Under the pieces are notes generated by a model. It made no database searches, was not told the origin of the DNA, and worked only from the letters and a program-made list of their open reading frames with translations. A stretch of DNA of 24,494 nucleotides. Origin: Lachnospiraceae bacterium (GTDB lineage: Bacteria; Bacillota; Clostridia; Lachnospirales; Lachnospiraceae). The position numbers were made by a program, and so were the translations under genes. Positions 7,715 to 15,535 of the stretch are shown here, piece after piece. Positions within the stretch are counted from its first letter, which is position 1. Each line of letters starts with the position of its first letter. The DNA is taken from NCBI GenBank assembly GCA_024403585.1, contig JAKSRN010000005.1, forward strand, positions 1 through 24,494. The letters run 5' to 3'.

Positions 7715-9055
7715 ATGCTTGATCTTGGTCAGGTACAGAAACAGACGCAAACGATCCACGCTGATCAGGTACTTGCGCTTTCTATTCTTTCTTTTTCTAA
7801 TCAGGAGCTGGAATCCTTTCTTCAGGAAGAATACTATGACAATCCATTATTGGATCAGCCTCTGGAAAAATCCGGATCAGACAACTTAATTGACTCCATG
7901 TTCCGGGAATTCAGTCAGGTTTTTGAACCTCCTGCACCAAAGGAACGCACTTATGGAGATGATTATTATGACCGCGAGCAGTATACCCGGGAATTGTCAA
8001 TCGAAGATCCTTACACACTGGAGCGCCTGGTAACTGAACAATTGGATCCTGCCGCTTTTTCTGAGACCGAATGGAGTTTTATCCTTTCCTGTATCGAACA
8101 TACGGATGAGAAAGGCTTTCTTTCCTGTTCTCCGGCATGTCTCTTTAACGAGAATCAAATTGCTCCCAGTCTCGGGGCTCAGATTCTGAATACCCTCCAG
8201 CATCTGGAACCTGCAGGACTTTTCTCTGAGAATCTTGAAGAGTATCTGATCTTTCAGTTGAAAGAACGTAATTACAATAACGAAAAACTGTTCCAGATGA
8301 TTCGGTTCTATCTTCCCGAGGTAATCACAGGAAAGCTCAGCACCGCCACCAGAGAACTGTCTGTCAGTTCTGCGCAGGTAAAATCCTGGCTGCAGCTGAT
8401 CAGTTCTCTTAACCCCAAGCCTATGATGAACATAGATGCGCCTGAGACCAGCTATCTGATTCCGGATCTGGTTGTCAACTATGTAAATCACACCTGGGAG
8501 ATCAAAATCAATGACGGCGGCTCCAGCCGTTATGCAACAAACAGCTATTACGCAGAGATGCTTCCCAGGATTCAGGATCCGAAATTAAAGCAGTATTTTC
8601 TTGAAAAGCATCGACGTGCTAATTTCATCCTGGAATGTGTAGAAAAAAGAAGAAGCACTCTTGAAAAAACCGTCCGTTGTATTATGGAGTATCAGGAAAG
8701 CTATTTTCTATCCTCAGGCGATCTGCGTCCAATGACACTTGGAACCATTGCCTCTTTACTGGAGATGAATGAGTCTACGGTCAGCAGAGCGATCAAGGAT
8801 AAAACCATTCAATATAAATCTGTTTTTCCCATAAAGGACCTCTTTTCTGTTTCTTCCGGAGCAGACGAAGATCTCTCTCAGAAAACCATACTGAAGGCTC
8901 TGGAAACTCTCATCCGAGAGGAAAACAAAAAGAAGCCATTAAGTGACAGCAAGCTCTCTCTTCTTTTATCAGAGCAGGGAATCGAGGTATCCCGACGAGC
9001 AGTAACAAAATATCGTGAAAAGCTTGGAATCCCGGATTCCAGACATCGCTTCTAA
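7715..9055 (+). CDS. rpoN: RNA polymerase sigma-54 factor (RpoN)
   Basis: The 446-residue protein contains the Gln/Leu-rich activator-interacting region I (residues 5-50, LGQVQKQTQTIHADQVLALS), a short acidic region II, the core-binding region (about 95-240; HLEPAGLFSENLEEYL), a helix-turn-helix for -12 recognition (342-364; LGTIASLLEMNESTVSRAIKDK) and the RpoN box SRRAVTKYR near the C-terminus (426-434), which reads the -24 element. Length fits Gram-positive RpoN. GGAG lies about 10 nt before the ATG. Its position directly behind an AcoR-type activator suggests they are made together, so the operon supplies its own sigma factor. Whether this is the only rpoN of the genome cannot be told. Confidence 0.95.
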   Translation: MLDLGQVQKQTQTIHADQVLALSILSFSNQELESFLQEEYYDNPLLDQPLEKSGSDNLIDSMFREFSQVFEPPAPKERTYGDDYYDREQYTRELSIEDPYTLERLVTEQLDPAAFSETEWSFILSCIEHTDEKGFLSCSPACLFNENQIAPSLGAQILNTLQHLEPAGLFSENLEEYLIFQLKERNYNNEKLFQMIRFYLPEVITGKLSTATRELSVSSAQVKSWLQLISSLNPKPMMNIDAPETSYLIPDLVVNYVNHTWEIKINDGGSSRYATNSYYAEMLPRIQDPKLKQYFLEKHRRANFILECVEKRRSTLEKTVRCIMEYQESYFLSSGDLRPMTLGTIASLLEMNESTVSRAIKDKTIQYKSVFPIKDLFSVSSGADEDLSQKTILKALETLIREENKKKPLSDSKLSLLLSEQGIEVSRRAVTKYREKLGIPDSRHRF

Positions 9056-9070
9056 TTCCTTTTTTCCTTT

Positions 9071-9108
9071 GAGGTGAAATTCTTTTTCAGGATTTCACCT
9101 CTTTTTTT
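9071..9108 (+). terminator. Rho-independent terminator of the acoR-rpoN operon
   Basis: A perfect 10-bp stem GAGGTGAAAT / ATTTCACCTC (9071-9080 and 9092-9101) is followed by seven T residues, 16 bp after the rpoN stop. Confidence 0.92.
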
Positions 9109-9199
9109 ATTGAAAATGTAAGCGGGAATTATTCTTGTTCAAAGTTTCCGGCATGCTCCAACAGAAGAACACACTAGAGCAAGTTTTGATACCATAGTG

Positions 9200-9231
9200 A
9201 AAAAAATGGACCGGGAAATATTCCCGGCCCA
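9200..9231 (-). terminator. Rho-independent terminator of the cinA-like/moaA/3-hydroxyacyl-CoA dehydrogenase operon
   Basis: Read on the minus strand, the stem CCGGGAA / TTCCCGG (9211-9217 with 9221-9227) extends through one mismatch to TGG/CCA and is followed by six T residues (plus-strand A run 9201-9206). It lies about 25 bp past the stop of the gene at 9256. Confidence 0.88.
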
Positions 9232-9255
9232 TGATAGATCAGTATCTTTTAGATT

Positions 9256-10197
9256 CTATGCTTCTGGCAGTTTCCAGTTAAAGAACTGCAGATACGGAGC
9301 AGTTGTTTTTTTACGAAAAGCATCCATATCATATTTTGTCCAGTCATAAACGCCATGACCGGTCTTGTATCCGAGATTTCCCTCCTCCAGGCGTAACTTG
9401 ATAGAAGGATGAACCTCTTTTGTGTCACACAGATCCGGATACAGATAAGTCTCGATATTGGCGATGAGATCCAGTCCTGCGTAATCAAAATGCTCAAACA
9501 AACCAATGGATGTATAGCGAGGGCCCCAGCTGGAGCGGATGCATTTATCAATATCCTCCGGTCCACAGATTCCCTGCTCAACCATGTACATTGCTTCTCT
9601 GTACAGAGCATGCTGCAGACGGTTTGCGATAAAGCCAGGTGCCGGTCTGTTCATTGTACAAACCTCACGACCGCAGTACTCCAGCAGTCCGTAAACAGCT
9701 TTCAGAGATTCTGCGTCTGTGAAATCATTCTTAACCAGCTCAACACAAGGTACCAGATGAGGTGGGTTGTACGGATGACCAACCATGATCTTCTCAGGAC
9801 ACTCAGTGCCGTTAGCCAGATCAGCAGGAGAAATAGCTGAGCTTGAAGATACAATTGCTTTCAGATTTTTACAGGTTTTTGCAAGTGCTGCATAGATTGT
9901 CTGCTTAATATCAAGTTTTTCAACGACACACTCAAATACAACCTCTGCATCAGCGATATCCTCATACTCTGTAGTATAAGTAATCAGCTTTGTACATGCA
10001 GCTACCTGTGCCTCTGTCATCAGTTTCTCTGCTACAAGATCTGCATAATAAGTAGCAACCTTCTCTGCTACTGCTTCTCTTCTGCTGGTCTTAACTGTAA
10101 CAGGAATTCCGTTTCCTGCAAAAAGGCAAGCCATACTGGAACCGATCATACCTGCACCGACAATGGCAGTTTTAAAACTCTGGTTCATATGTTTCAT
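9256..10197 (-). CDS. 3-hydroxyacyl-CoA dehydrogenase-family NAD-dependent dehydrogenase
   Basis: The 313-residue protein has an N-terminal Rossmann fold (IVGAGMIGSSMACLFAGNGI, about 10-30), the catalytic-region motifs SSSSAISPADLA (about 116-127) and HPYNPPHLVPCVELV (about 140-155, with the His of the His-Glu dyad), and the C-terminal helical dimerisation domain (FIANRLQHALYREA; GPRYTSIGLFEHFDYAGLDL). This architecture covers 3-hydroxybutyryl-CoA dehydrogenase, L-carnitine dehydrogenase and L-gulonate 3-dehydrogenase. The single C-terminal half and the divergent GPRY segment point to the non-CoA branch, but the substrate is open. It is the last gene of a five-gene operon, 21 bp after the MBL gene. 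The ATG at 10188 (residue 4) is an alternative start, since the weak ribosome site AGTGAG is better spaced to it. Confidence 0.85.
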   Translation of the reverse strand: MKHMNQSFKTAIVGAGMIGSSMACLFAGNGIPVTVKTSRREAVAEKVATYYADLVAEKLMTEAQVAACTKLITYTTEYEDIADAEVVFECVVEKLDIKQTIYAALAKTCKNLKAIVSSSSAISPADLANGTECPEKIMVGHPYNPPHLVPCVELVKNDFTDAESLKAVYGLLEYCGREVCTMNRPAPGFIANRLQHALYREAMYMVEQGICGPEDIDKCIRSSWGPRYTSIGLFEHFDYAGLDLIANIETYLYPDLCDTKEVHPSIKLRLEEGNLGYKTGHGVYDWTKYDMDAFRKKTTAPYLQFFNWKLPEA

Positions 10198-10218
10198 CTC
10201 ACTTTCTGTACTTGCTGA

Positions 10219-11088
10219 TTATTTGCGCTGTTTACCCATCAGGTAATCATAAGCAACACGAACATTGTTTGTCTGGATGTAATCCATGCACTCAGGCTGT
10301 CCGATATCTACCGGGCATCTGTCAGCAAAATTGATGCGCTCTACGCACTCCTCTTTCTCCCAGCCTTTAGCGATTCCATCGGATACAGCTGACAGCCAGT
10401 CGTACAGGAACTGTTTGTTTTTGTAAACAGCCTCTTTGCCCTGAACAGGACCATGACCAGGTACGAGATAATCAACATCCAGAGATGCGATGTAATCCAG
10501 GCTCTCGAATAACTGATCGATGTTAGCAGAATGCAGCCAGATCTGGCACTCATTGAAGAGGTTATCACCTGTGAATGCTACTCTCTCTTCCGGTACATAT
10601 ACAGTCAGCTGCTCTGGAGCATGTCCAGGATTATGTGTCAGACAGAATGTGTGATCTCCAACTTTCAGAGTCATCTTCTCTGCGAATGTGATATCAGGTT
10701 TTGCAATAATATACTCTTCCTTGGATGGCATGCGATCCAGTGCCTGTGGATCCTGACGTGCAATAACGTCTACATTGTAATCATGTGTCTCCATGTTGAA
10801 TGCAGGTGGAATCAGGAAGAAATCATCCATGATCTTCTCCTGTGCGATGATGGTAGCACCTGCTTTTTTCAGCCAGTGGTTTCCAAAGATATGATCGATA
10901 TGTCCCTCTGTATTGATCAGATATTTGATGGATCCACACTCTTTGACAGCAAAATCAATCATCTGCTCCAGGTTTGTGATCCACTGAGCAGTGTCAATAA
11001 ATACTGCACCTTCTGAAGTGAAAACCATACTTGGATCACATCCTCTGATCTCTGTTTCAGTCCATACATTTTTTGTAAGCTGCTGCAT
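10219..11088 (-). CDS. MBL-fold metallo-hydrolase with altered HxHxDH motif
   Basis: The 289-residue protein has the metallo-beta-lactamase fold order: an N-terminal beta region with FIDTAQW, the metal motif EGHIDH (61-66), then HNPGHAPEQ, FTGDNLFNE and the last metal ligand region VPGHGPVQGKE. In the usual HxHxDH the first position is His; here it is Glu61, while His63, Asp65 and His66 remain. This may alter metal-site occupancy or chemistry. The reaction is unknown; hydrolysis of a lactone, amide or thioester intermediate would suit its place beside a dehydrogenase. AAGGAGG precedes the ATG by 9 nt, and it is transcribed 28 bp after the flavodoxin-like gene. No signal peptide is seen, so it should be cytosolic. 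Confidence 0.82.
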   Translation of the reverse strand: MQQLTKNVWTETEIRGCDPSMVFTSEGAVFIDTAQWITNLEQMIDFAVKECGSIKYLINTEGHIDHIFGNHWLKKAGATIIAQEKIMDDFFLIPPAFNMETHDYNVDVIARQDPQALDRMPSKEEYIIAKPDITFAEKMTLKVGDHTFCLTHNPGHAPEQLTVYVPEERVAFTGDNLFNECQIWLHSANIDQLFESLDYIASLDVDYLVPGHGPVQGKEAVYKNKQFLYDWLSAVSDGIAKGWEKEECVERINFADRCPVDIGQPECMDYIQTNNVRVAYDYLMGKQRK

Positions 11089-11116
11089 AATAATAATCCT
11101 CCTTTATTTATAAGTA

Positions 11117-11455
11117 TTATTTATTCTCTTGTTCTCGCAGATATACTTCTGCGTTATGCATAACCTGATTTGCCCAGTTTCCAATGGCATACATATCTTT
11201 TCCGCCTCCGAAGCAGGTATGTCCATAAGGAATCAGGATCTTGTTTAGTTCCTTTGCCTTCTCATAAAAGCTTACTGTCTCTTCGGAAGTATCCTGCGAG
11301 TTATTTCCCCAGAAGATAACATCCGCCGCCAGTGCATCCGGGTTAGGTCTTCCCAGATACATACAGCTTCCTGGTCTTACTGCCTGAGACATTACTTCTG
11401 CCAGTCGTCTGGTATTATTGTTTGTTGCAGTGTATATAATGGCACATCTGATCAT
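11117..11455 (-). CDS. Short flavodoxin-like protein
   Basis: This 112-residue protein begins IRCAIIYTATNNNTRRLAEVM. The beta strand followed by TATNNNT resembles the FMN phosphate-binding loop of flavodoxins (T/S-x-T-G-N-T), here with N for G. A second strand, ADVIFWGNNSQD, and the glycine-rich segment GHTCFGGGKDMY stand where flavin isoalloxazine loops would be. At 112 residues it is shorter than classical flavodoxins (about 140-170). It may carry electrons for a neighbouring redox enzyme, but neither flavin binding nor a partner is shown. Its ribosome site GGAGGA overlaps the moaA stop codon, so it is translationally coupled to moaA, 6 bp downstream. Confidence 0.6.
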   Translation of the reverse strand: MIRCAIIYTATNNNTRRLAEVMSQAVRPGSCMYLGRPNPDALAADVIFWGNNSQDTSEETVSFYEKAKELNKILIPYGHTCFGGGKDMYAIGNWANQVMHNAEVYLREQENK

Positions 11456-11461
11456 CCTTCT

Positions 11462-12445
11462 TCATCCTCCAATCTGATTCATGGTCCTGCTGGTATGAAA
11501 TGCTTCTTCAAATGTATGACATTCAGGCTTGTTAAACATAGCTGCCTGCATTACCTGAAGCAATTCTTCTCCACTTTGCAGATGCGGCATCAGATCCGTC
11601 TCATAGTTGTTAGCCAAACACATGCGGAGTTTTCCATCACTGGTCAGTCTTACCCGATTGCAAACATTACAGAACTTATGAGAAACAGGACTGATAAATC
11701 CTACTTTTCCTTTAAATCCATCAGCTGTATAGTCCATAGAGGGCTGGGAAGGATAAGCTGGAGGAAGCGGCCGTAATTCAGGATGTCTTCTCAGAATCTC
11801 TTCATTACGAACTCTTGCATTCTTATCCTCTCCCAATACTCCCATGGGCATTAGTTCTATAAATCGAATATCGATCGCTGATTCTTTCGCCAGCGAGATC
11901 AGACGTTCTGCTTCCTGATCATTCTTCCCCCGAACAACCACGGCATTGATCTTCACCGGCATCTCCAGACTCTGAGCCATCTCGATTCCCTTCAGGACGG
12001 CAGCAAGGTCTCCACCTCTGGTCATCTTCCGATACAGATCAGGGTCCAACGTATCCATACTGATATTCAGCCTCTGTAAGCCTGCCTGCTTCAGTTCCGG
12101 CAGTCTCTCCGAAAGACCAATTCCATTAGTGGTCATACAGATTTCTCTGATTTCTTCATGGGATGCAATATCAGATATGATCCTCTCCAGATCTTTTCGC
12201 ACCAGTGGCTCGCCACCGGTCACTCTTACCTTTCTTATTCCCAGAGAAACCAATCCGTTCAGAATAGTACTGTACTGATCTGCTGTCAGTTCTGTCTTAG
12301 CTTTGCAATACTCACTCTCTGATCTGCAGTAGATGCACTTCAGATTGCATCTCTCTGTCAAAGACATGCGGAGATAATATATATCTCTGCCATATCGATC
12401 AATCAATTTCTCTATTCCTTTCTTAACAGCTGCTAAAGCGGACAT
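11462..12445 (-). CDS. moaA: GTP 3',8-cyclase (molybdenum cofactor biosynthesis protein A)
   Basis: The 327-residue radical SAM enzyme catalyses the first step of molybdopterin synthesis, GTP to 3',8-cyclo-7,8-dihydro-GTP. The SAM-binding 4Fe-4S motif is C33-x3-C37-x2-C40 (TERCNLKCIYC); the second cluster is held by the C-terminal motif CNVCNRVRLTSDGKLRMC. The protein ends in Gly-Gly, as required in characterised MoaA. VRVTGGEPLVRKDL is the usual SAM-contact segment. No moaC, moaE or moeA is visible in the window. Its placement inside a catabolic operon implies cofactor supply for the nearby Mo hydroxylase. The ribosome site is weak (GAAGAG), 36 bp after the cinA-like gene. Confidence 0.95.
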   Translation of the reverse strand: MSALAAVKKGIEKLIDRYGRDIYYLRMSLTERCNLKCIYCRSESEYCKAKTELTADQYSTILNGLVSLGIRKVRVTGGEPLVRKDLERIISDIASHEEIREICMTTNGIGLSERLPELKQAGLQRLNISMDTLDPDLYRKMTRGGDLAAVLKGIEMAQSLEMPVKINAVVVRGKNDQEAERLISLAKESAIDIRFIELMPMGVLGEDKNARVRNEEILRRHPELRPLPPAYPSQPSMDYTADGFKGKVGFISPVSHKFCNVCNRVRLTSDGKLRMCLANNYETDLMPHLQSGEELLQVMQAAMFNKPECHTFEEAFHTSRTMNQIGG

Positions 12446-12481
12446 ATCTCTTCGCTCTGCTTAATGCTTATGCGAGATCTA

Positions 12482-13261
12482 TTATCGCTCGATTACTTTC
12501 TCAAACATTTTTTCGCCGAGAATCTGCACACAGTTGGATGCAACGATTCTTGACAACAGGCTTGCATCTCCCTGGGTAGGTGCAGATGTAACAATATAGA
12601 TCATGGTCTTACCGTCTGTATTATCAACAGTAATAACCGGATTCTCGATCTTCAGAAGATCTCCCAGCTTTGCCTTCACCTCATCCACTGTTCCGGCTTC
12701 CGGTTTCAAAAACATCTCCATAGTAACCTTTTCTAAATATGCCAGATTGTGGAGATATCTGTTTACACACTGTTCAAACAGATTCTGCATCTCTGTAAAC
12801 TGATTCGGAAGGACCACACAGACATGCTCATCCTTCACCATTACAACTCCCGGAGTAACACCATCCTCATTCACAAGGATCATGGAATCGGCAGGTAATA
12901 CGGCAAGCTCTCTGTAATTATCAGGAATCTCTTTGATTCCAAGTTTTTCACAGGATTTGACAATCTGGTCATAGCTGGCCTGATCAAATAAGAGAGATTT
13001 TCCGAAATACTGTGCCAGCATGTTTTTAAGATCTGCTGTCTTATCCGGACCAAAGGCTCCGGTCATGATCACAACCCCGGCACCATTACGGTATGCATCG
13101 TCCAGCTTCGTACGCACTCTGTCCACGTCATCCCCCACAACAGTAAGACACTGAAGATTGAAATCCAACTCTGCCATACGTCCTGCAAGATACTCAGCTC
13201 CCTTATTTGCTACCGTTCCGAGCAAAAGCTCCGTTCCCACATTGATAATTTCTGTAATCAT
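12482..13261 (-). CDS. CinA N-terminal / MoaB-Mog-like molybdopterin-binding domain protein
   Basis: The 259-residue protein starts with the CinA/Mog fold (EIINVGTELLLGTVANKGAEYLA), followed by VIMTGAFGPDKTADLK where the family usually has TGGLGPTxDD, then VTPGVVM and VVLPNQFTEMQ corresponding to the CinA segment before its linker. It lacks the C-terminal nicotinamide-nucleotide amidase domain of full CinA. Given moaA downstream and a MocA homologue opposite, a role in molybdopterin handling (adenylylation or Mo insertion, as with MogA/MoeA) is more likely than competence. The altered loop leaves catalytic competence uncertain. It is the first gene of its operon, preceded by GAGGTGG and operator copy C. 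Confidence 0.75.
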   Translation of the reverse strand: MITEIINVGTELLLGTVANKGAEYLAGRMAELDFNLQCLTVVGDDVDRVRTKLDDAYRNGAGVVIMTGAFGPDKTADLKNMLAQYFGKSLLFDQASYDQIVKSCEKLGIKEIPDNYRELAVLPADSMILVNEDGVTPGVVMVKDEHVCVVLPNQFTEMQNLFEQCVNRYLHNLAYLEKVTMEMFLKPEAGTVDEVKAKLGDLLKIENPVITVDNTDGKTMIYIVTSAPTQGDASLLSRIVASNCVQILGEKMFEKVIER

Positions 13262-13289
13262 AAGTCCACCTCATTATCACTAAATTACA

Positions 13290-13318
13290 TATAATCGATT
13301 ATCTATAATCTATTATAT
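13290..13318. promoter_or_regulatory. Operator-like motif, copy C (in front of the cinA-like operon)
   Basis: ATAATCGATTATCTATAAT is followed by CTATTATAT, 30-57 bp upstream of the minus-strand ATG at 13261. It is one of the fullest copies of the shared motif. On the minus strand TTGCCT-N17-TAGATA is a weak promoter candidate overlapping it; no confident promoter is assigned. Confidence 0.6.
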
Positions 13319-13432
13319 GGCGAGGCAACATTTTACGCAATGCACAGTTTTTACAACAATACTAAATGGAATTTATTACTTTAGCACAAAGAATATTTCT
13401 TGTTTTTTCAAAAGCCTGATGATATGATTACG

Positions 13433-13452
13433 TATAATCGATAATAGATAAT
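13433..13452. promoter_or_regulatory. Operator-like motif, copy D, overlapping a TATAAT box (in front of mocA)
   Basis: TATAATCGATAATAGATAAT contains the same two elements as copy C in the opposite orientation. Its first six bases, TATAAT (13433-13438), could be a -10 box for the plus-strand mocA-pucR operon, about 35 nt before the ATG, although no good -35 box is seen at 17 bp. That fits an activator-assisted or weak promoter under repression. Confidence 0.55.
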
Positions 13453-13472
13453 GTCAAAAGGAGGACTTCTAT

Positions 13473-14069
13473 ATGGCATCTTATTGTGTTCTGATCAGTG
13501 CAGCCGGTCGCTGCAGAAGAATGGGCGCATTCAAACCGCTTCTTCCTATCGGTGACACCCCGGCAATCATCCATATGCTGAACAACTTCTTTTCCTGTGG
13601 AATTACTCATGCAGTAGTAGTAACCGGATATCAGGAAGAGGCTTTAAAAGAAGCCTGCTCCATCTACTCTTCTATCACCTTTGTCCATAACCCCGGATAT
13701 CTCACTAATGAAATGTATGATTCCATTCAGCTGGGTCTTGCAGCTGTTCCGGAAGAATGCAGTCATATTCTCTTTACTCCGGTAGACATACCTTTTGTAT
13801 CGCCGGAAAGCATCCAGACCGTCATGAATACAGACGGGAAACTGGTTTTCCCCAGTTATCACTATAAGAAAGGTCATCCTTTAAAAATCAGCAAAGAGTT
13901 TTTCTCTGCACTTCTTTCTTATAACGGAGAAGACGGATTACGTGGTGCTCTGCGTTCTCTCCCTGTATCTCCTGTATATGCAGAAGTGGAGGATCCCTTT
14001 ATCCTTACAGATATGGATACTCCTGAAGCTTATCAGATGCTTCTGAAACAATATCAGGAGGTGCGTTAA
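13473..14069 (+). CDS. mocA: MocA/MobA-like molybdopterin nucleotidyltransferase
   Basis: The 198-residue protein has the nucleotidyltransferase loop LISAAGRCRRMGAFKPLLPI (7-26; LxAAGxSxRMGxxK), the metal/nucleotide motif FTPVDIPFV (about 106-114), GHPLKIS (about 134-140) and a C-terminal ILTDMDTPEAY typical of the MocA branch. MocA converts molybdopterin to its cytosine dinucleotide form for xanthine dehydrogenase-family enzymes, which suits the Mo hydroxylase encoded here. CTP rather than GTP specificity is inferred from family and context. GGAGG lies 8 nt before the ATG. The stop codon overlaps the next gene's start (TAATG), showing tight coupling to the regulator. Confidence 0.88.
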   Translation: MASYCVLISAAGRCRRMGAFKPLLPIGDTPAIIHMLNNFFSCGITHAVVVTGYQEEALKEACSIYSSITFVHNPGYLTNEMYDSIQLGLAAVPEECSHILFTPVDIPFVSPESIQTVMNTDGKLVFPSYHYKKGHPLKISKEFFSALLSYNGEDGLRGALRSLPVSPVYAEVEDPFILTDMDTPEAYQMLLKQYQEVR

Positions 14070-15535
14070 TGTCAATCAGATTCAATATGTGGAATATCCA
14101 TGACTGGTGCCTTTCCCAGGGAATCTCACACAGTTATGCAATCCAGAATACAACACCGAAAATTACAGGAATCAACCTTCTCTCTCCGGAAGATACCGAA
14201 GAAGGTTCTGCAGTTTTAAGTTACGGGACAGACGATTCCGTATATTCCTGCATTTTGACTTATAAACAAGATCAGCTCTGCTTCTATACACATTCTGCTA
14301 TGGTTGTAATGGATCAGATCAATCGATTGTTCAGTAAATTTTCAGATTGGGAGCAGAAGATGAATCGAATCATCCTCTCCCATGGATCTGTATCCTCACT
14401 GCTGGAAACCTTTAATGAGTATTTTCCTTTTCCGGTCACCATTCACCATGGGGATACTCTGTTGGCCTGTTCCGAAGGCTTTGAAGATACTGCAATGAAT
14501 TGCTGGAATACATTTGGAAGATACACCCTCAGAGAATTGCACTGGATGCTTCCTCCTGATTCCAGAGAATATCAGTACTACACCTCTGTTCAGCCGGTAT
14601 TTTTTCACTCACCGCTATATGGTGGGAGGCAGGTCCTGTTTTCCAACCTTACTCCACCACAGCACCATACCGTTCGTGTTACTGCCTATGCTTACAGGCA
14701 GGACTTCACGCCCGGTTATACTGCTCTAATGGAGTTTTTTCTGACGATCCTTTCCAGAAGTCTGACAATCCAGTCTTCTTCCTCCACCAGAAAAATTCTT
14801 CAGCCGGAGCCTTTCTTTCATCAGTATCTGGCTTCAAAGGACTGGCAAAAATCTCAGGAAGCGGCCGTGATCAGGCAGCTTCACTGGAATGCCGATTCTC
14901 TGTATACAGTATTTCGCATTGAACTGAAAACGGAAAACGATTCCATTCTCATGGATACCCTGTATCGTACTCTTCGGGATTCTTTTCCGGACTGTGTCTG
15001 TATTCTTCATCACAAGGCAGTTCACCTGTTCTGCAATGCGAGTATTACTCCGGATGAAACTATCATGAATAAACTGACGGAAGTAATTCCTGAAGAGATA
15101 TGTGTCATTGGACAGAGCAACTTAAGTGCAGGCTTTTCTTATATCCCCGAACTGTGCAAGCAGGCAAAACATGCACTTGATCAGGCCAGAATCCAGGGTG
15201 TATTCTTTCTCTCCTCTGCCAATATCGTCTCCAGATATATGAAACAGCGCTTCTATGAGGATGAACAGCTGCAGAGTCTGATCCACCCTGCTGTTTTCCA
15301 GCTCCAAACAACTGATCTTGAGCAGAATTCTTCGCTATTGAAAACTCTGACTGTCTATATTCAGTCTGGTCAGAATATTACAGCCTCATCCCAAAAGCTT
15401 GGTATCCACAGAAATACCCTGCAGTCACGGCTGGACAAGATCCGGGAAATCACAGGATTAAATCTCTCTGACTCTAAGATCCAGGAAGCACTCTATCTTT
15501 CTATTCTTCTGGTCAAACCATTCAAAAGAGATTAG
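14069..15535 (+). CDS. PucR/CdaR-type transcriptional regulator (HTH_30), first copy
   Basis: The 488-residue protein ends in the PucR-type helix-turn-helix (about 429-470; SGQNITASSQKLGIHRNTLQSRLDKI). A GGDEF-like central region typical of CdaR/PucR proteins precedes it (about 260-380; FRIELKTEN..., AGFSYIPELCKQAKHALDQA). The N-terminal about 230 residues are not a domain I recognise, but they align with the second regulator at 20147-21562 (both start with a short hydrophobic run, WNIHDW or WNFKEW, and share FPFPVTI/FPFPFVL), so the two are paralogs. PucR-type proteins usually activate transcription, often of purine or hydroxy-acid catabolism. It is co-translated with mocA and converges on the gene at 15532, their stop codons overlapping. 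Confidence 0.82.
   Translation: MSIRFNMWNIHDWCLSQGISHSYAIQNTTPKITGINLLSPEDTEEGSAVLSYGTDDSVYSCILTYKQDQLCFYTHSAMVVMDQINRLFSKFSDWEQKMNRIILSHGSVSSLLETFNEYFPFPVTIHHGDTLLACSEGFEDTAMNCWNTFGRYTLRELHWMLPPDSREYQYYTSVQPVFFHSPLYGGRQVLFSNLTPPQHHTVRVTAYAYRQDFTPGYTALMEFFLTILSRSLTIQSSSSTRKILQPEPFFHQYLASKDWQKSQEAAVIRQLHWNADSLYTVFRIELKTENDSILMDTLYRTLRDSFPDCVCILHHKAVHLFCNASITPDETIMNKLTEVIPEEICVIGQSNLSAGFSYIPELCKQAKHALDQARIQGVFFLSSANIVSRYMKQRFYEDEQLQSLIHPAVFQLQTTDLEQNSSLLKTLTVYIQSGQNITASSQKLGIHRNTLQSRLDKIREITGLNLSDSKIQEALYLSILLVKPFKRD

Noticed and set aside
12463..12480. Extra operator-like copy (GATAATAGATC on the minus strand) between the cinA-like gene and moaA
   Set aside because: Only a partial match, and it includes the stop codon of the cinA-like gene within an operon; taken as chance similarity.
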